Source of the DNA: an uncultured Methylophilaceae bacterium
Lineage (GTDB): Bacteria > Pseudomonadota > Gammaproteobacteria > Burkholderiales > Methylophilaceae
Direction: 5' to 3'
DNA: 35,073 nt
Assembly: GCA_903870165.1 (NCBI GenBank)
Contig: CAIQBW010000002.1
Location: 1 to 35,073, forward strand
In this document: positions 9,085 to 17,699 of the stretch, piece after piece
Position numbering within the stretch: position 1 is the first letter of the stretch
How the letters are laid out: each line of letters begins with the position of its first letter
Made by a program: the position numbers and the translations under genes
The notes under the pieces: model-generated
The model's input: the letters and a program-made list of their open reading frames with translations, nothing else
Databases searched by the model: none
What the model was told of the DNA's origin: nothing

Positions 9085-9690
9085 ATGTTTACAGGAATAG
9101 TTCAAGCCGTTGGCAAAATCGAAACTGTCACCCCTGCGGGCGATGACGTCAAACTGCATGTCAACATCGGCTCCCTCAATATGTCAGACGTGCAAATCGG
9201 CGATAGCATCGCCGTCAATGGCGCATGTCTCACCGCGGTGACTTTTAGCGATAAGCACTTTGAAGCACATGTTTCAAAAGAAACGCTAAATTGCACAGTA
9301 GGCTTAGATTCGCCACGCGAAGTCAATCTTGAAAAAGCGTTACGCCTATCAGATAGATTAGGCGGTCATTTGGTCAGCGGCCATGTAGATGGTGTAGGGC
9401 AAGTAGTTAAATTTGAATCTATCGGTGACTGCTGGATATTAGTCATTCGCTCACCACACAGTTTATCTCGCTATATTGCCATCAAAGGCTCTATCGCGGT
9501 TGATGGGGTCAGCCTCACAGTCAACACTGTCGACAAAGACACCTTCAGCATGAACCTTATACCTCACACGCTACAAAAAACGTCGCTAAAACATTTAGGT
9601 GTCGGCAGTCGTGTGAATTTAGAAGTCGACCTCATCGCGCGCTATGTTGAACGCATGACGCAATGGGGCAATGAAAGCGAGCCCGCATGA
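9085..9690 (+). CDS. ribE: Riboflavin synthase, alpha subunit
   Basis: The enzyme dismutates two molecules of 6,7-dimethyl-8-ribityllumazine to riboflavin plus the pyrimidine precursor, the last step of riboflavin synthesis. The 201-aa product contains the two tandem lumazine-binding barrels: the first starts at MFTGIVQAVG and carries VNGACLT (44-50), and the second has SGHVDG (98-103) and VDGVSLTVN (139-147). The length is normal. It overlaps ribBX by 4 nt. It is the first gene of a plus-strand run diverging from the glycosyltransferase gene, and its start codon lies directly behind a -10 box. The symbol ribC is used for the same gene in some species. Confidence 0.96.
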   Translation: MFTGIVQAVGKIETVTPAGDDVKLHVNIGSLNMSDVQIGDSIAVNGACLTAVTFSDKHFEAHVSKETLNCTVGLDSPREVNLEKALRLSDRLGGHLVSGHVDGVGQVVKFESIGDCWILVIRSPHSLSRYIAIKGSIAVDGVSLTVNTVDKDTFSMNLIPHTLQKTSLKHLGVGSRVNLEVDLIARYVERMTQWGNESEPA

Positions 9691-10784
9691 GCGCATTAAG
9701 AATCAGCCCTACGGATGAGATCATTAGCGAAATTCGCAATGGTCGAATGGTCATTTTGGTGGATGAAGAGGACCGTGAAAACGAAGGCGACTTAGTCCTC
9801 GCTGCGCAATTCGCCTCACCAGAACACATTAACTTTATGGCAAAACACGGCCGCGGCCTTATTTGCTTAACACTAACTGATGCACGCTGTCGCCAACTGA
9901 ATCTTACCTCGATGGTAGATAAAAATGGTTCCAGCATGCACACCAACTTTACCGTGTCAATTGAAGCTGCTGAAGGTGTCACAACAGGCATCTCTGCTGC
10001 TGACCGTGCACGTACGATTCAAGCCGCAGTTGCCAAACAAGCCTCGGCAAAAGATATCGTCAGCCCAGGCCATGTATTTCCGCTCGCTGCAGAAAACGGT
10101 GGCGTATTAGTCCGCGCTGGCCACACAGAAGCAGGGTGTGATTTAGCCTCGCTTGCAGGTCTAGAGCCTGCATCGGTTATCTGTGAAATCCTAAAAGATG
10201 ACGGCAGCATGGCACGATTACCCGACCTCATTGAATTCGCCCAAACCCATCAACTCAAAATCGGAACGATTGCAGATTTAATTCATTACCGTAGCGAAAA
10301 TGAATGTTTAGTTGAGCGAAAAGCAGAACGCAATATTGAAACTCCTTACGGCAAAATGCGATTAATGGCCTACACCGACCGCATGGCGCAAGAAACCCAT
10401 TTAGCCTTAGTTAAAGGCACGCCAAGCCCAGACCAAGAAGTGCTTGTTCGTGTACACGAACCTTTATCCGTTTTTGATTTGCTCGATAGCAGTAGCCTTA
10501 GCCATTCATGGAATATGTTAGACGCCATGAAAACAATTAGCGAAGCTGAAAGTGGCGTGATTGTAATGCTCAATCGCAATGAAAATGGGGATGATTTACT
10601 TAACCGCATCGTGAATGCAGATGAGCCAATTCGCCTCAAACAAGATTTACGCAACTATGGCATCGGGTCACAAATACTGCTGGATTTAGGTGTGCGTAAA
10701 ATGAAGCTCATGGCCACACCACGCAAAATGCCAAGCATGGCTGGTTTTGGGCTCGAAGTGACAGGATACTTAGAGTCGACTTAG
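9687..10784 (+). CDS. ribBX: RibBX: 3,4-dihydroxy-2-butanone-4-phosphate synthase fused to a degenerate GTP cyclohydrolase II-like domain
   Basis: The N-terminal half (about residues 1-205) is an intact DHBP synthase making the four-carbon riboflavin precursor from ribulose 5-phosphate. It has the acidic motif VDEEDRENEGD (25-35) and HTEAGCDLA (146-154). The C-terminal half (about 210-365) has the GTP cyclohydrolase II fold signature DLGVRKMKLMATPRKM but lacks its active site. The stretch where the zinc cysteines belong reads VRVHEPLSVFDLLDSSSLSH (254-273) with no cysteine, and the QEGRGIGL motif is replaced by RNENGDDL. This matches the RibBX variant described in proteobacteria rather than bifunctional RibBA. 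A separate ribA elsewhere is therefore expected. No ribH follows. Confidence 0.93.
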   Translation: MSALRISPTDEIISEIRNGRMVILVDEEDRENEGDLVLAAQFASPEHINFMAKHGRGLICLTLTDARCRQLNLTSMVDKNGSSMHTNFTVSIEAAEGVTTGISAADRARTIQAAVAKQASAKDIVSPGHVFPLAAENGGVLVRAGHTEAGCDLASLAGLEPASVICEILKDDGSMARLPDLIEFAQTHQLKIGTIADLIHYRSENECLVERKAERNIETPYGKMRLMAYTDRMAQETHLALVKGTPSPDQEVLVRVHEPLSVFDLLDSSSLSHSWNMLDAMKTISEAESGVIVMLNRNENGDDLLNRIVNADEPIRLKQDLRNYGIGSQILLDLGVRKMKLMATPRKMPSMAGFGLEVTGYLEST

Positions 10785-10804
10785 TTCGACAGAAAAGATA
10801 TAAT
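10776..10804 (+). promoter_or_regulatory. Promoter of yqgE, 7 nt before the start codon
   Basis: A perfect TATAAT (10799-10804) is preceded, after 17 nt, by TCGACT (10776-10781, four of six matches to TTGACA). It begins inside the last codons of ribBX. Only CCGCAAC separates the -10 from the GTG start, so the transcript would be leaderless or have a one-base leader. It would give yqgE-ruvX-pyr expression independent of the rib genes. Confidence 0.6.
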
Positions 10805-10811
10805 CCGCAAC

Positions 10812-11372
10812 GTGGAAAACGTCAATCTTACTGGACACTTTCTCATTGCAATGCCCGCAATGACAGATCCACATTTTGCAAAATCTGTTACCTACATTTG
10901 TGAACACAATGAAACAGGCGCGATGGGCGTGGTCATCAACCACCCGATTGAAATGAAATTAGATGCCCTGTTCAAACAAATCAATCTGAATATATCCGAT
11001 CTTCCAATCGCGCAGCAAACAGCACATTTTGGCGGGCCTGTGCAAATCGAGCGCGGCTTTGTCCTTCATCAACCACCGGGCGGCTGGGATTGCACCATGG
11101 CCGTGCTTGGCAACACTGCTCTTACCAGCTCCAAAGACATTCTGGAAGCGGTTGCGAATGGCAACGGCCCAGAAAAAATACTCGTCACTTTAGGCTTTGC
11201 CGGCTGGTCGGCTGGTCAGCTAGAAGACGAAATCAGCAAAAATGCTTGGCTAACCGTTGAAGCTAAAGAATCAGTAATTTTCGACACCCCCAATCAAGAC
11301 AAACTCAATGCAGCAATGGGTTTGCTTGGCTTAAGTTTTGCTAACCTTTCCGAGGTGGCTGGCCATGCTTAA
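10812..11372 (+). CDS. yqgE: UPF0301 family protein YqgE (AlgH-like)
   Basis: A 186-aa soluble protein of the YqgE/AlgH family; its biochemical role is not settled, and AlgH was linked to alginate regulation in Pseudomonas. HFLIAMPAMTDPHFAKSVTY (9-28), CEHNETGAMGVVINHP and the GGPVQIERGFVLH block are characteristic. The GTG start at 10812 gives an N-terminus that lines up with E. coli YqgE (HFLIAMPA about 9 residues in), and no upstream ATG fits. It is followed by ruvX with an 8-nt overlap, a pairing conserved across proteobacteria. Confidence 0.92.
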   Translation: MENVNLTGHFLIAMPAMTDPHFAKSVTYICEHNETGAMGVVINHPIEMKLDALFKQINLNISDLPIAQQTAHFGGPVQIERGFVLHQPPGGWDCTMAVLGNTALTSSKDILEAVANGNGPEKILVTLGFAGWSAGQLEDEISKNAWLTVEAKESVIFDTPNQDKLNAAMGLLGLSFANLSEVAGHA

Positions 11373-11868
11373 ATCATTGCAGGCCATCAACAACGACAAA
11401 ACCATCCAACCCACTTTTGAAGGCACTGTCCTTGGATTTGATTTCGGCCTCAAACGCATCGGCGTTGCCTCCGGTGAGCACATGCTAGGCATCGCGCATC
11501 CACTTACTACACTCAATGCAGAATCCAACGACGACCGATTTAATTTAATCGCCAACTTAATTAAAGAATGGAAGCCGAGCACTTTGGTGGTTGGCTTGCC
11601 GCTTAGCTTAGAAGGGGAAGAACACGAAGTCACAATGCTTTGCAAAAAATTTGCGCGCCGCATGGATGGTCGCTTTAATCTACCTATCATTATGATTGAC
11701 GAGCGGCTAAGCTCCGCAGAGGCCAGCCACGCTTTAAGTGAAAGTGGGATCAAAGGTCGCAAACAAAAACCGATGTTGGACCAAATTGCGGCGCAAGTCA
11801 TATTACAATCTTATTTTGACATGATTACCCATGAAGTGAGCAAAAAGCATCATCATGAATCTACCTAA
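11365..11868 (+). CDS. ruvX: Holliday junction resolvase-like protein RuvX/YqgF
   Basis: The protein is an RNase H-fold nuclease of the YqgF family, linked to 16S pre-rRNA 5'-end maturation in E. coli. The 167-aa product has GFDFGLKRIGVASG (24-37) with the catalytic aspartate D26, VVGLPLSLEGEEHE in the middle, and a conserved DERLSSAEA block near the C-terminus. I chose the ATG at 11365: it has GAGG 9 nt upstream and overlaps the yqgE stop by 8 nt. A TTG at 11338 would extend the protein by nine unconserved residues and overlap yqgE by 35 nt. The end overlaps pyrR by 14 nt. Confidence 0.93.
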   Translation: MLKSLQAINNDKTIQPTFEGTVLGFDFGLKRIGVASGEHMLGIAHPLTTLNAESNDDRFNLIANLIKEWKPSTLVVGLPLSLEGEEHEVTMLCKKFARRMDGRFNLPIIMIDERLSSAEASHALSESGIKGRKQKPMLDQIAAQVILQSYFDMITHEVSKKHHHEST

Positions 11869-12352
11869 CGCAGAAACTCTTTTTGAAACTCTCACTGAGC
11901 GCATCAAGCCAGTCATTAAGTCAAATACCGCCATTGTCGGCATACATAGTGGTGGCGCTTGGTTGGCTGAGCGGCTTTTGCCCATTCTCGGTAAGGATTT
12001 AAAGCATGGAATCCTGGATGTATCGTTTTATCGCGATGACTTCAATGAGCGCGGTTTACACAGCGAAACCAAGCCATCGCAAATCCCATTCGATGTGCAA
12101 GACAAACACATCCTCTTAATTGATGACGTGTTTTACACCGGTCGTACCATCCGCGCCGCAATGAACGAGTTGTTTGATTACGGCCGCCCTGCCAGCATTA
12201 CTCTTGCAGTGTTGGTGAACCGCGGTGGGCGTGAACTACCAATTGCGCCGCAAATCAGTGCTTTTGATACTGAGTTAGCTGACTCACAAAACCTACAATT
12301 ACTCCGCCATGAGAATGGCACTTTTTACTTTACGCTTGAAGAGAACACGTAA
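11855..12352 (+). CDS. pyrR: PyrR family protein (pyr operon regulator / uracil phosphoribosyltransferase)
   Basis: The product belongs to the type I phosphoribosyltransferase fold. The 165-aa protein carries the PRPP-binding loop [13 protein letters not shown] (86-98) and the upstream [15 protein letters not shown] block (27-41) typical of PyrR. In Bacillus, PyrR binds pyr mRNA and attenuates transcription, and it also makes UMP from uracil and PRPP. Whether this proteobacterial version binds RNA is unknown, and I see no attenuator in the 14-nt overlap with ruvX or the 1-nt overlap with pyrB. Cotranscription with pyrB supports a role in pyrimidine metabolism. Confidence 0.92.
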   Translation: MNLPNAETLFETLTERIKPVIKSNTAIVGIHSGGAWLAERLLPILGKDLKHGILDVSFYRDDFNERGLHSETKPSQIPFDVQDKHILLIDDVFYTGRTIRAAMNELFDYGRPASITLAVLVNRGGRELPIAPQISAFDTELADSQNLQLLRHENGTFYFTLEENT

Positions 12353-13299
12353 TGCAAAATCCTCAACTGACCAACGACGGCGAACTGAAACATCTACTAT
12401 CCATTGAGGGCTTGCCCAAAAGGATCTTGAACCAAATCTTGGACACAGCAGAATCGTTTGTGGGGGTAGCAGAACGCGAAGTAAAAAAAGTACCACTACT
12501 ACGCGGCAAAACTGTGTGTAACCTGTTCTTTGAAAACAGCACCCGCACCCGTACCACTTTTGAAATTGCGGCCAAGCGACTTTCAGCAGACGTAATTACA
12601 CTCAACGTGAGCACTTCGTCACAATCCAAAGGCGAAACCATACTCGACACCATCGACAACCTCACCGCCATGCACGCAGATATGTTTGTGGTACGTCATG
12701 CACAATCTGGCGCAGCTCACATGATTGCCAAACACGTTGCGCCACACATCAGCGTCATCAATGCGGGTGATGGCCGTCATGCACACCCAACGCAAGGTTT
12801 GTTAGATGTATTTACCATTCGAAAATACAAACCTGAGATGCACAACTTACGTGTCGCTATTGTTGGGGATGTTTTGCACTCTCGGGTAGCACGCTCTGAA
12901 ATTCATGCGCTCACCACGCTAGGTGTGCCAGAAGTGAGAGTGATTGCACCTAAAACCTTACTTCCGCAAGATGTTGAAAAATTAGGCGTTCATGTCTTTC
13001 ACGACATGAAAGAAGGCTTAAAAGATGTAGATGTCGTGATGATGCTTCGCCTGCAAAATGAACGTATGGCTGGCGCGATGCTACCAAGCTCACAAGAATA
13101 TTTTAAAACTTACGGCCTCACCCCAGAAAAACTTGCACTAGCAAAACCCGATGCGATTGTGATGCACCCAGGCCCGATGAACCGGGGCGTGGAAATTGAT
13201 AGTGCGGTAGCGGATGGTTCACAGTCCGTCATTTTGCCGCAAGTCACTTATGGGATTGCTGTACGCATGGCGGTAATGAGCATTTTGGCGGGAAATTAA
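12352..13299 (+). CDS. pyrB: Aspartate carbamoyltransferase catalytic subunit
   Basis: PyrB condenses carbamoyl phosphate with aspartate, the committed step of pyrimidine synthesis. The 315-aa product has the carbamoyl-phosphate motif [13 protein letters not shown] with S63-T-R-T-R67, HPTQGLLD in the middle and [12 protein letters not shown] near the end. The length is standard for the class that forms a dodecamer with a dihydroorotase-like partner. No regulatory pyrI is present; instead a pseudo-dihydroorotase follows 2 nt downstream, as in Pseudomonas. The start overlaps the pyrR stop (TAATG). Confidence 0.97.
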   Translation: MQNPQLTNDGELKHLLSIEGLPKRILNQILDTAESFVGVAEREVKKVPLLRGKTVCNLFFENSTRTRTTFEIAAKRLSADVITLNVSTSSQSKGETILDTIDNLTAMHADMFVVRHAQSGAAHMIAKHVAPHISVINAGDGRHAHPTQGLLDVFTIRKYKPEMHNLRVAIVGDVLHSRVARSEIHALTTLGVPEVRVIAPKTLLPQDVEKLGVHVFHDMKEGLKDVDVVMMLRLQNERMAGAMLPSSQEYFKTYGLTPEKLALAKPDAIVMHPGPMNRGVEIDSAVADGSQSVILPQVTYGIAVRMAVMSILAGN

Positions 13300-13301
13300 T
13301 C

Positions 13302-14573
13302 ATGAAAATACACATTAAAAACGGCCATTTAATCGATCCTAAAAATGGCATTGATGCAAAACAGGATTTATATATTGCTGCAGGAAAAATCGCAGGCATA
13401 GGCAAAGTACCTGAAGGTTTTGTTGCTAATCAAACGATTGATGCAACCGATCTTATCATCATCCCTGGCTTGGTTGATTTATCTGCTCGTTTGCGCGAAC
13501 CTGGCTTTGAGCACAAAGCCACACTAGAAAGTGAAATGTTAGCCGCAGCGGCAGGAGGCGTGACTAGCCTTGCCTGTCCACCAGACACCGACCCTGTGCT
13601 TGATGAGCCAGGTTTAGTTGAGATGCTCAAGCATCGCGCCAAACAACTTAACCAAGCACATGTTTATCCGCTTGGCGCCCTTACACACCAATTGGCGGGC
13701 AAAGAAATTACCGAAATGTGTGAACTAAGCGAGGCTGGTTGTGTTGGTTTCTCTCAAGCAGATGTCGCGATTAAAGATACGCAAGTGTTATGGCGCGCAA
13801 TGCAATACGCAGCCACCTTTGGCTTTACCGTTTGGCTACGACCAGAAGAGCCCTACCTTGCTAAAGATGGTGTGGCACATGATGGCGAAGTTGCGGCACG
13901 GCTTGGCCTTAAAGGTATCCCTACGGCAGCTGAAACGTTAGCCATTGCCAGTATCTTACGCATCGCCAAAGAAACAGGCGCCAAGGTGCATTTATGCCGA
14001 CTCTCGACTTCAGAGGGTGTAGAAATGGTGCGTGCCGCGAAAAAAACAGGTCAGCAAGTGACCTGTGATGTCAGCGCAAACCATCTTCACCTTACCGACT
14101 TTGATATCGGCTATTTTGATGCCAACACCCACCTCAAACCACCTGTGCGAAGTCAACGTGACAAAACTGCACTTAGCAATGGCTTAGCCGATGGCACGAT
14201 TGACGCTATTTGTTCAGATCATACCCCAGTGGATGACGATGCAAAACTCTATCCATTTGCAGAAGCTGAAGCTGGCGCAACAGGTTTAGAGTTGCTACTT
14301 CCCCTCACACTCAAATGGGCAGAAGATAACAAGCTAAAATTAAGCGATGCAATAAAGCACATCACCCAAGTACCTGCTAATATTTTAGGCGTGGCCGCAG
14401 GCGATTTAAGCGTGAATGCAAGCGCTGACGTTTGCGTGTTTGACCCGAAAAAATATTGGAAGATAGAACCGAAAGCTTTACTCAGCCAAGGCAAGAACAC
14501 ACCGTTCTTGGGCTTAGAGTTAGCAGGAAAAGTGAAATACACCCTTGTTAATGGGCATGTGGTGCATGGGTAG
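13302..14573 (+). CDS. pyrX: Dihydroorotase-like protein without catalytic residues (PyrX / PyrC')
   Basis: A 423-aa amidohydrolase-fold protein that is dihydroorotase-like in length and layout but lacks the metal site. The expected DxHxHLREPG reads DLSARLREPG (59-68), so both histidines are gone (S61, R63). VHLCRLS has arginine where the usual second histidine sits, DVSANHL lacks the PHH histidine, and SDHTPV ends in valine instead of histidine. In Pseudomonas the corresponding PyrC' is inactive and needed to assemble active PyrB. The 2-nt spacing from pyrB fits that structural role here. A separate active pyrC should exist elsewhere. It is annotated simply as dihydroorotase in many genomes. 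Confidence 0.92.
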   Translation: MKIHIKNGHLIDPKNGIDAKQDLYIAAGKIAGIGKVPEGFVANQTIDATDLIIIPGLVDLSARLREPGFEHKATLESEMLAAAAGGVTSLACPPDTDPVLDEPGLVEMLKHRAKQLNQAHVYPLGALTHQLAGKEITEMCELSEAGCVGFSQADVAIKDTQVLWRAMQYAATFGFTVWLRPEEPYLAKDGVAHDGEVAARLGLKGIPTAAETLAIASILRIAKETGAKVHLCRLSTSEGVEMVRAAKKTGQQVTCDVSANHLHLTDFDIGYFDANTHLKPPVRSQRDKTALSNGLADGTIDAICSDHTPVDDDAKLYPFAEAEAGATGLELLLPLTLKWAEDNKLKLSDAIKHITQVPANILGVAAGDLSVNASADVCVFDPKKYWKIEPKALLSQGKNTPFLGLELAGKVKYTLVNGHVVHG

Positions 14574-14583
14574 ATAGCGTACT

Positions 14584-14623
14584 AGAATAAGAAAAGCGCA
14601 TTTTAATGCGCTTTTCTTATTCT
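14584..14623. terminator. Bidirectional intrinsic terminator between pyrX and the RND pump
   Basis: A perfect 19-bp inverted repeat (14584-14602 and 14605-14623; arm AGAATAAGAAAAGCGCATT) lies in the 66-nt gap between two convergent genes. The A-rich outer stem supplies the U-rich 3' side on either strand, with GCGC at the core. It should stop both the rib/pyr transcript and the efflux operon. Confidence 0.9.
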
Positions 14624-14639
14624 TTCACCTCCACTAAGT

Positions 14640-17600
14640 CTACCTGTCCAGCGTTAAAAAACGACTCAATTTAGGGGTCATCCACTGCTCAAAATTGTCA
14701 ATGAGCACATACACCACTGGCACAAATAATAAACTCAATGCAGTTGACGCGATCAAGCCGCCGATGACTGCAACTGCCATTGGTTCGCGGAAGGCATTCC
14801 CTGCGCCAAAACCAAGCACCAATGGCAACATACCTGCAATCATCGCCATTGAGGTCATAACAATCGGTTTAGCACGTTGTTGAGCCGCTTCCAAAATGGC
14901 TTCGTGACGAGATTTGCCAGAAGCAATAGTTTCTATAATGCAGTCCACTAACAAGATTCCATTTTTACCGACGATGCCTGAGAGCATGAGAATGCCGATA
15001 ACTGATGGCAATGAGAGCGATTCACCCGTGACCCACAACGCCAAACAAGCGCCAAAAATAGAGAGTGGTATAGCGACCATAATCGTGACAGGTTGAAGTA
15101 CAGTGCGGAATAAAAGGACCAAAACACCAAGCACAACCATGGCGCCAAATATCATCGCCATTAAGAATGAATCAAACATTTCACCTAGCAATTCAGCATC
15201 GCCTGTATCAAAACGCTTCACAGATTTTGGGAGGTTTTTCAATGCTGGCAACTCATCAACTGCCTTTAAGCCCTCGCCCAATCTTGCATGATTTAGATTG
15301 GCTTCTAGGGTAATTTGACGCTGTCTGTCGTAACGCAAAATACTAGCTGGGCCGGCGCTAAAGTGCACATCCGCCACAGCAGAAATCGGCAACATCGTGC
15401 CTTCGCTATTAGGGACCAACAATTGATTGATTATCGCACCATCTTCTTTTGAGCCGGCATTGAGTTGAACACGTAATGGAATTTGTCGACCATCTAAACT
15501 GATTTTGGCAAGATTAGAATTCATATCACCCATTGTTGCGACACGACCTGTTTCCGCAATCACATCCGTACTCACCCCAAAGCGAGCAGCATCTTCCGTT
15601 CTTGGTGTAATCACGTATTCAGAATGTGGCAGCGGAATGGTCGATGAGACTTCTTTTAGGCTAGACAATCCACGCATTTGAGTCTCTAAAGCACTAGCTG
15701 TTTGCGCCAAATCTTCTGGATTGCTACTAGCCAATGAGAGTGTCAGCGCTTTGCTTCCATTTTCATTGAGTACTGAAATACGCGCGTTAGGAATGTTTGC
15801 GAAATCTTGAAGAATAGTTTGCTCAAAAGTTTTCACGTCCACGCCACGTTCTGATTTAGGTTTGAGGCGCACCAAAACTGACGCTCTGCGAACTTCACCA
15901 TCAATATTAGTATCAACATCCGCGCCTCCCGCTAATGAGTATACAGACTGCACTTCTGGTTTTTTGCGTAAGACTTCTGTCATCAACCCCAACACTTGAT
16001 CCGTTTCTTCAATACGCGAACCCGTTGGTAATTCGACTTGTAAGGCAGATTGCGATTTATCTTCAAAAGGCATAAAGTCAGTTGGCAAGCGAGATGCAAT
16101 CAACACAGTCACCCCCATAATGCAAATTGCAACAAGTAGCGAGGTTTTCGGTTGAGCCAAAGCTCGCTCTAGCCACCGTCGATAGTTCACCATCCATGAT
16201 GAAGGCGCATAAACTTCATGAAAAGGCTTGAGGAAGTAAGCCGCTAAAACAGGAGTAATAAAACGCGCTACAAATAATGAGAAGATGGTCGCTATCGCAA
16301 CCGTTAAACCAAATTGAATAAAGTATTGCCCAACCACACCTCCCATAAAGCTGACAGGCACAAACACCGCCACAATCACAACGGTTGTTGCAACCACCGC
16401 CAAACCAATTTCGTCCGCGGCATCCATCGCTGCGCGGTAAGCGGATTTACCCATGCGTAAATGGCGCATGATGTTTTCAATCTCTACAATGGCATCGTCA
16501 ACCAGCACCCCAGAAACAAGCGACAAGGCCAACAAGCTCACCATGTTGAGGGAGAAGCCCAGCCATTGCATGATAAGAAAAGTTGGAATCACCGAAAGCG
16601 GGATGCCCAGCGCGGTAATCCAAGTGGCACGCCAATTGCGGAAGAATAGAAACACCACAGCCGCTGCGAGTAAGGCACCTTCGATAAAAGACCACAGCGC
16701 GGCGTGGTAAGTGTCTTGCGTAAACTCAACCAAGGTTTGAGCCTCGGTAAAGCTAACATCCGGCTGGCTGGCATGAATATCTTTGAGCACAGCCTGCACT
16801 TCTTTTTCCACGCTGACTTCACTGGAGGTTTTTGAGCGGTACACCGCAAAACCCACCACAGGCTGACCATCTAATCGAGCAATTTGACGTTGTGCTGAAG
16901 TCATATCAATCACATCACCCAAATCCACTAGTCGCACAAAGCGCTGCCCTGGCAGAGCAATATTCATGTTCTGCAAGCTAATTACATCGGCTGGAGCCCC
17001 TAAAGTGCGAATAAGCGTTTCTTGCCCTGCGCTATCAATACGCCCTGCAGGCAAATTTTGCACTGAAGCAAGCAATTGGTCATTAATTGCCGCTGCTGTC
17101 ACGCCATAACTTTGCAACTTTACAGGGTCTAAAGCGATACGAATTTCACGTCCAACGCCACCTTGTCTCTGCACTTTCGCAACCCCTTTAATCGCTAGTA
17201 ATGCACGACTAATTTGGGTATCCACAAGCAAAGTTGATTGTTCAATTGAGCGCTGCGGCGCTTGAACAGCATAAGTCAAAATCGGCATAACATCAGCGTC
17301 AATGCTTTGTATCATCGGCTCTTCAGAACCCCGTGGCAATAATGGCTTAATGCCTATCATTAGATCGCGCACTTTCGAAAGTGATTGATTAATGTCTGTG
17401 CCTAATTGAAACTCAATTTTGGTGCTTGATACACTGTCCGTCACGTTAGAAGTGATATGTTTGATATTACCGATGCCTGCTAATGCGGTTTCTGCTCTTA
17501 GCGTGATTTGGGATTCAATTTCAGTCGGCGATGCGCCAGTTAAAAACACCGAGACATTGACCACAGGAATGTTGACATTCGGCATACCATTAACTGGCAA

Positions 17601-17699
17601 ACGAGAAAATGAGATTAAACCAGTCACCACCATACCAACAAAGATGACAATTGGCACAAGTGGACGTTTAATTGCCCATGAAGAAATTCGCAAAGCCAT
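14640..17699 (-). CDS. RND-family efflux transporter, inner-membrane permease (AcrB-like)
   Basis: This is the proton-driven inner-membrane pump of a tripartite efflux system. The 1019-aa product has the AcrB/HAE layout: an N-terminal helix, two large periplasmic loops after helices 1 and 7, and twelve expected membrane segments. The paired proton-relay aspartates D401-D402 are present in SGVLVDDAIVEIENI, followed by the conserved ATTVVIVAVFVPVSFMGG helix. It is slightly shorter than AcrB (about 1049 aa). The ATG overlaps the stop of the adaptor gene (TAATG). The hydrophobic-amphiphilic (drug) class is favoured over heavy-metal pumps because a DD pair is present, but the substrate cannot be told. 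Confidence 0.94.
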   Translation of the reverse strand: MALRISSWAIKRPLVPIVIFVGMVVTGLISFSRLPVNGMPNVNIPVVNVSVFLTGASPTEIESQITLRAETALAGIGNIKHITSNVTDSVSSTKIEFQLGTDINQSLSKVRDLMIGIKPLLPRGSEEPMIQSIDADVMPILTYAVQAPQRSIEQSTLLVDTQISRALLAIKGVAKVQRQGGVGREIRIALDPVKLQSYGVTAAAINDQLLASVQNLPAGRIDSAGQETLIRTLGAPADVISLQNMNIALPGQRFVRLVDLGDVIDMTSAQRQIARLDGQPVVGFAVYRSKTSSEVSVEKEVQAVLKDIHASQPDVSFTEAQTLVEFTQDTYHAALWSFIEGALLAAAVVFLFFRNWRATWITALGIPLSVIPTFLIMQWLGFSLNMVSLLALSLVSGVLVDDAIVEIENIMRHLRMGKSAYRAAMDAADEIGLAVVATTVVIVAVFVPVSFMGGVVGQYFIQFGLTVAIATIFSLFVARFITPVLAAYFLKPFHEVYAPSSWMVNYRRWLERALAQPKTSLLVAICIMGVTVLIASRLPTDFMPFEDKSQSALQVELPTGSRIEETDQVLGLMTEVLRKKPEVQSVYSLAGGADVDTNIDGEVRRASVLVRLKPKSERGVDVKTFEQTILQDFANIPNARISVLNENGSKALTLSLASSNPEDLAQTASALETQMRGLSSLKEVSSTIPLPHSEYVITPRTEDAARFGVSTDVIAETGRVATMGDMNSNLAKISLDGRQIPLRVQLNAGSKEDGAIINQLLVPNSEGTMLPISAVADVHFSAGPASILRYDRQRQITLEANLNHARLGEGLKAVDELPALKNLPKSVKRFDTGDAELLGEMFDSFLMAMIFGAMVVLGVLVLLFRTVLQPVTIMVAIPLSIFGACLALWVTGESLSLPSVIGILMLSGIVGKNGILLVDCIIETIASGKSRHEAILEAAQQRAKPIVMTSMAMIAGMLPLVLGFGAGNAFREPMAVAVIGGLIASTALSLLFVPVVYVLIDNFEQWMTPKLSRFLTLDR

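Noticed and set aside
11331-11801. A 156-aa minus-strand open frame opposite yqgE/ruvX
   Set aside because: Antisense to ruvX, which has the catalytic DFG-type motif and fits the operon.
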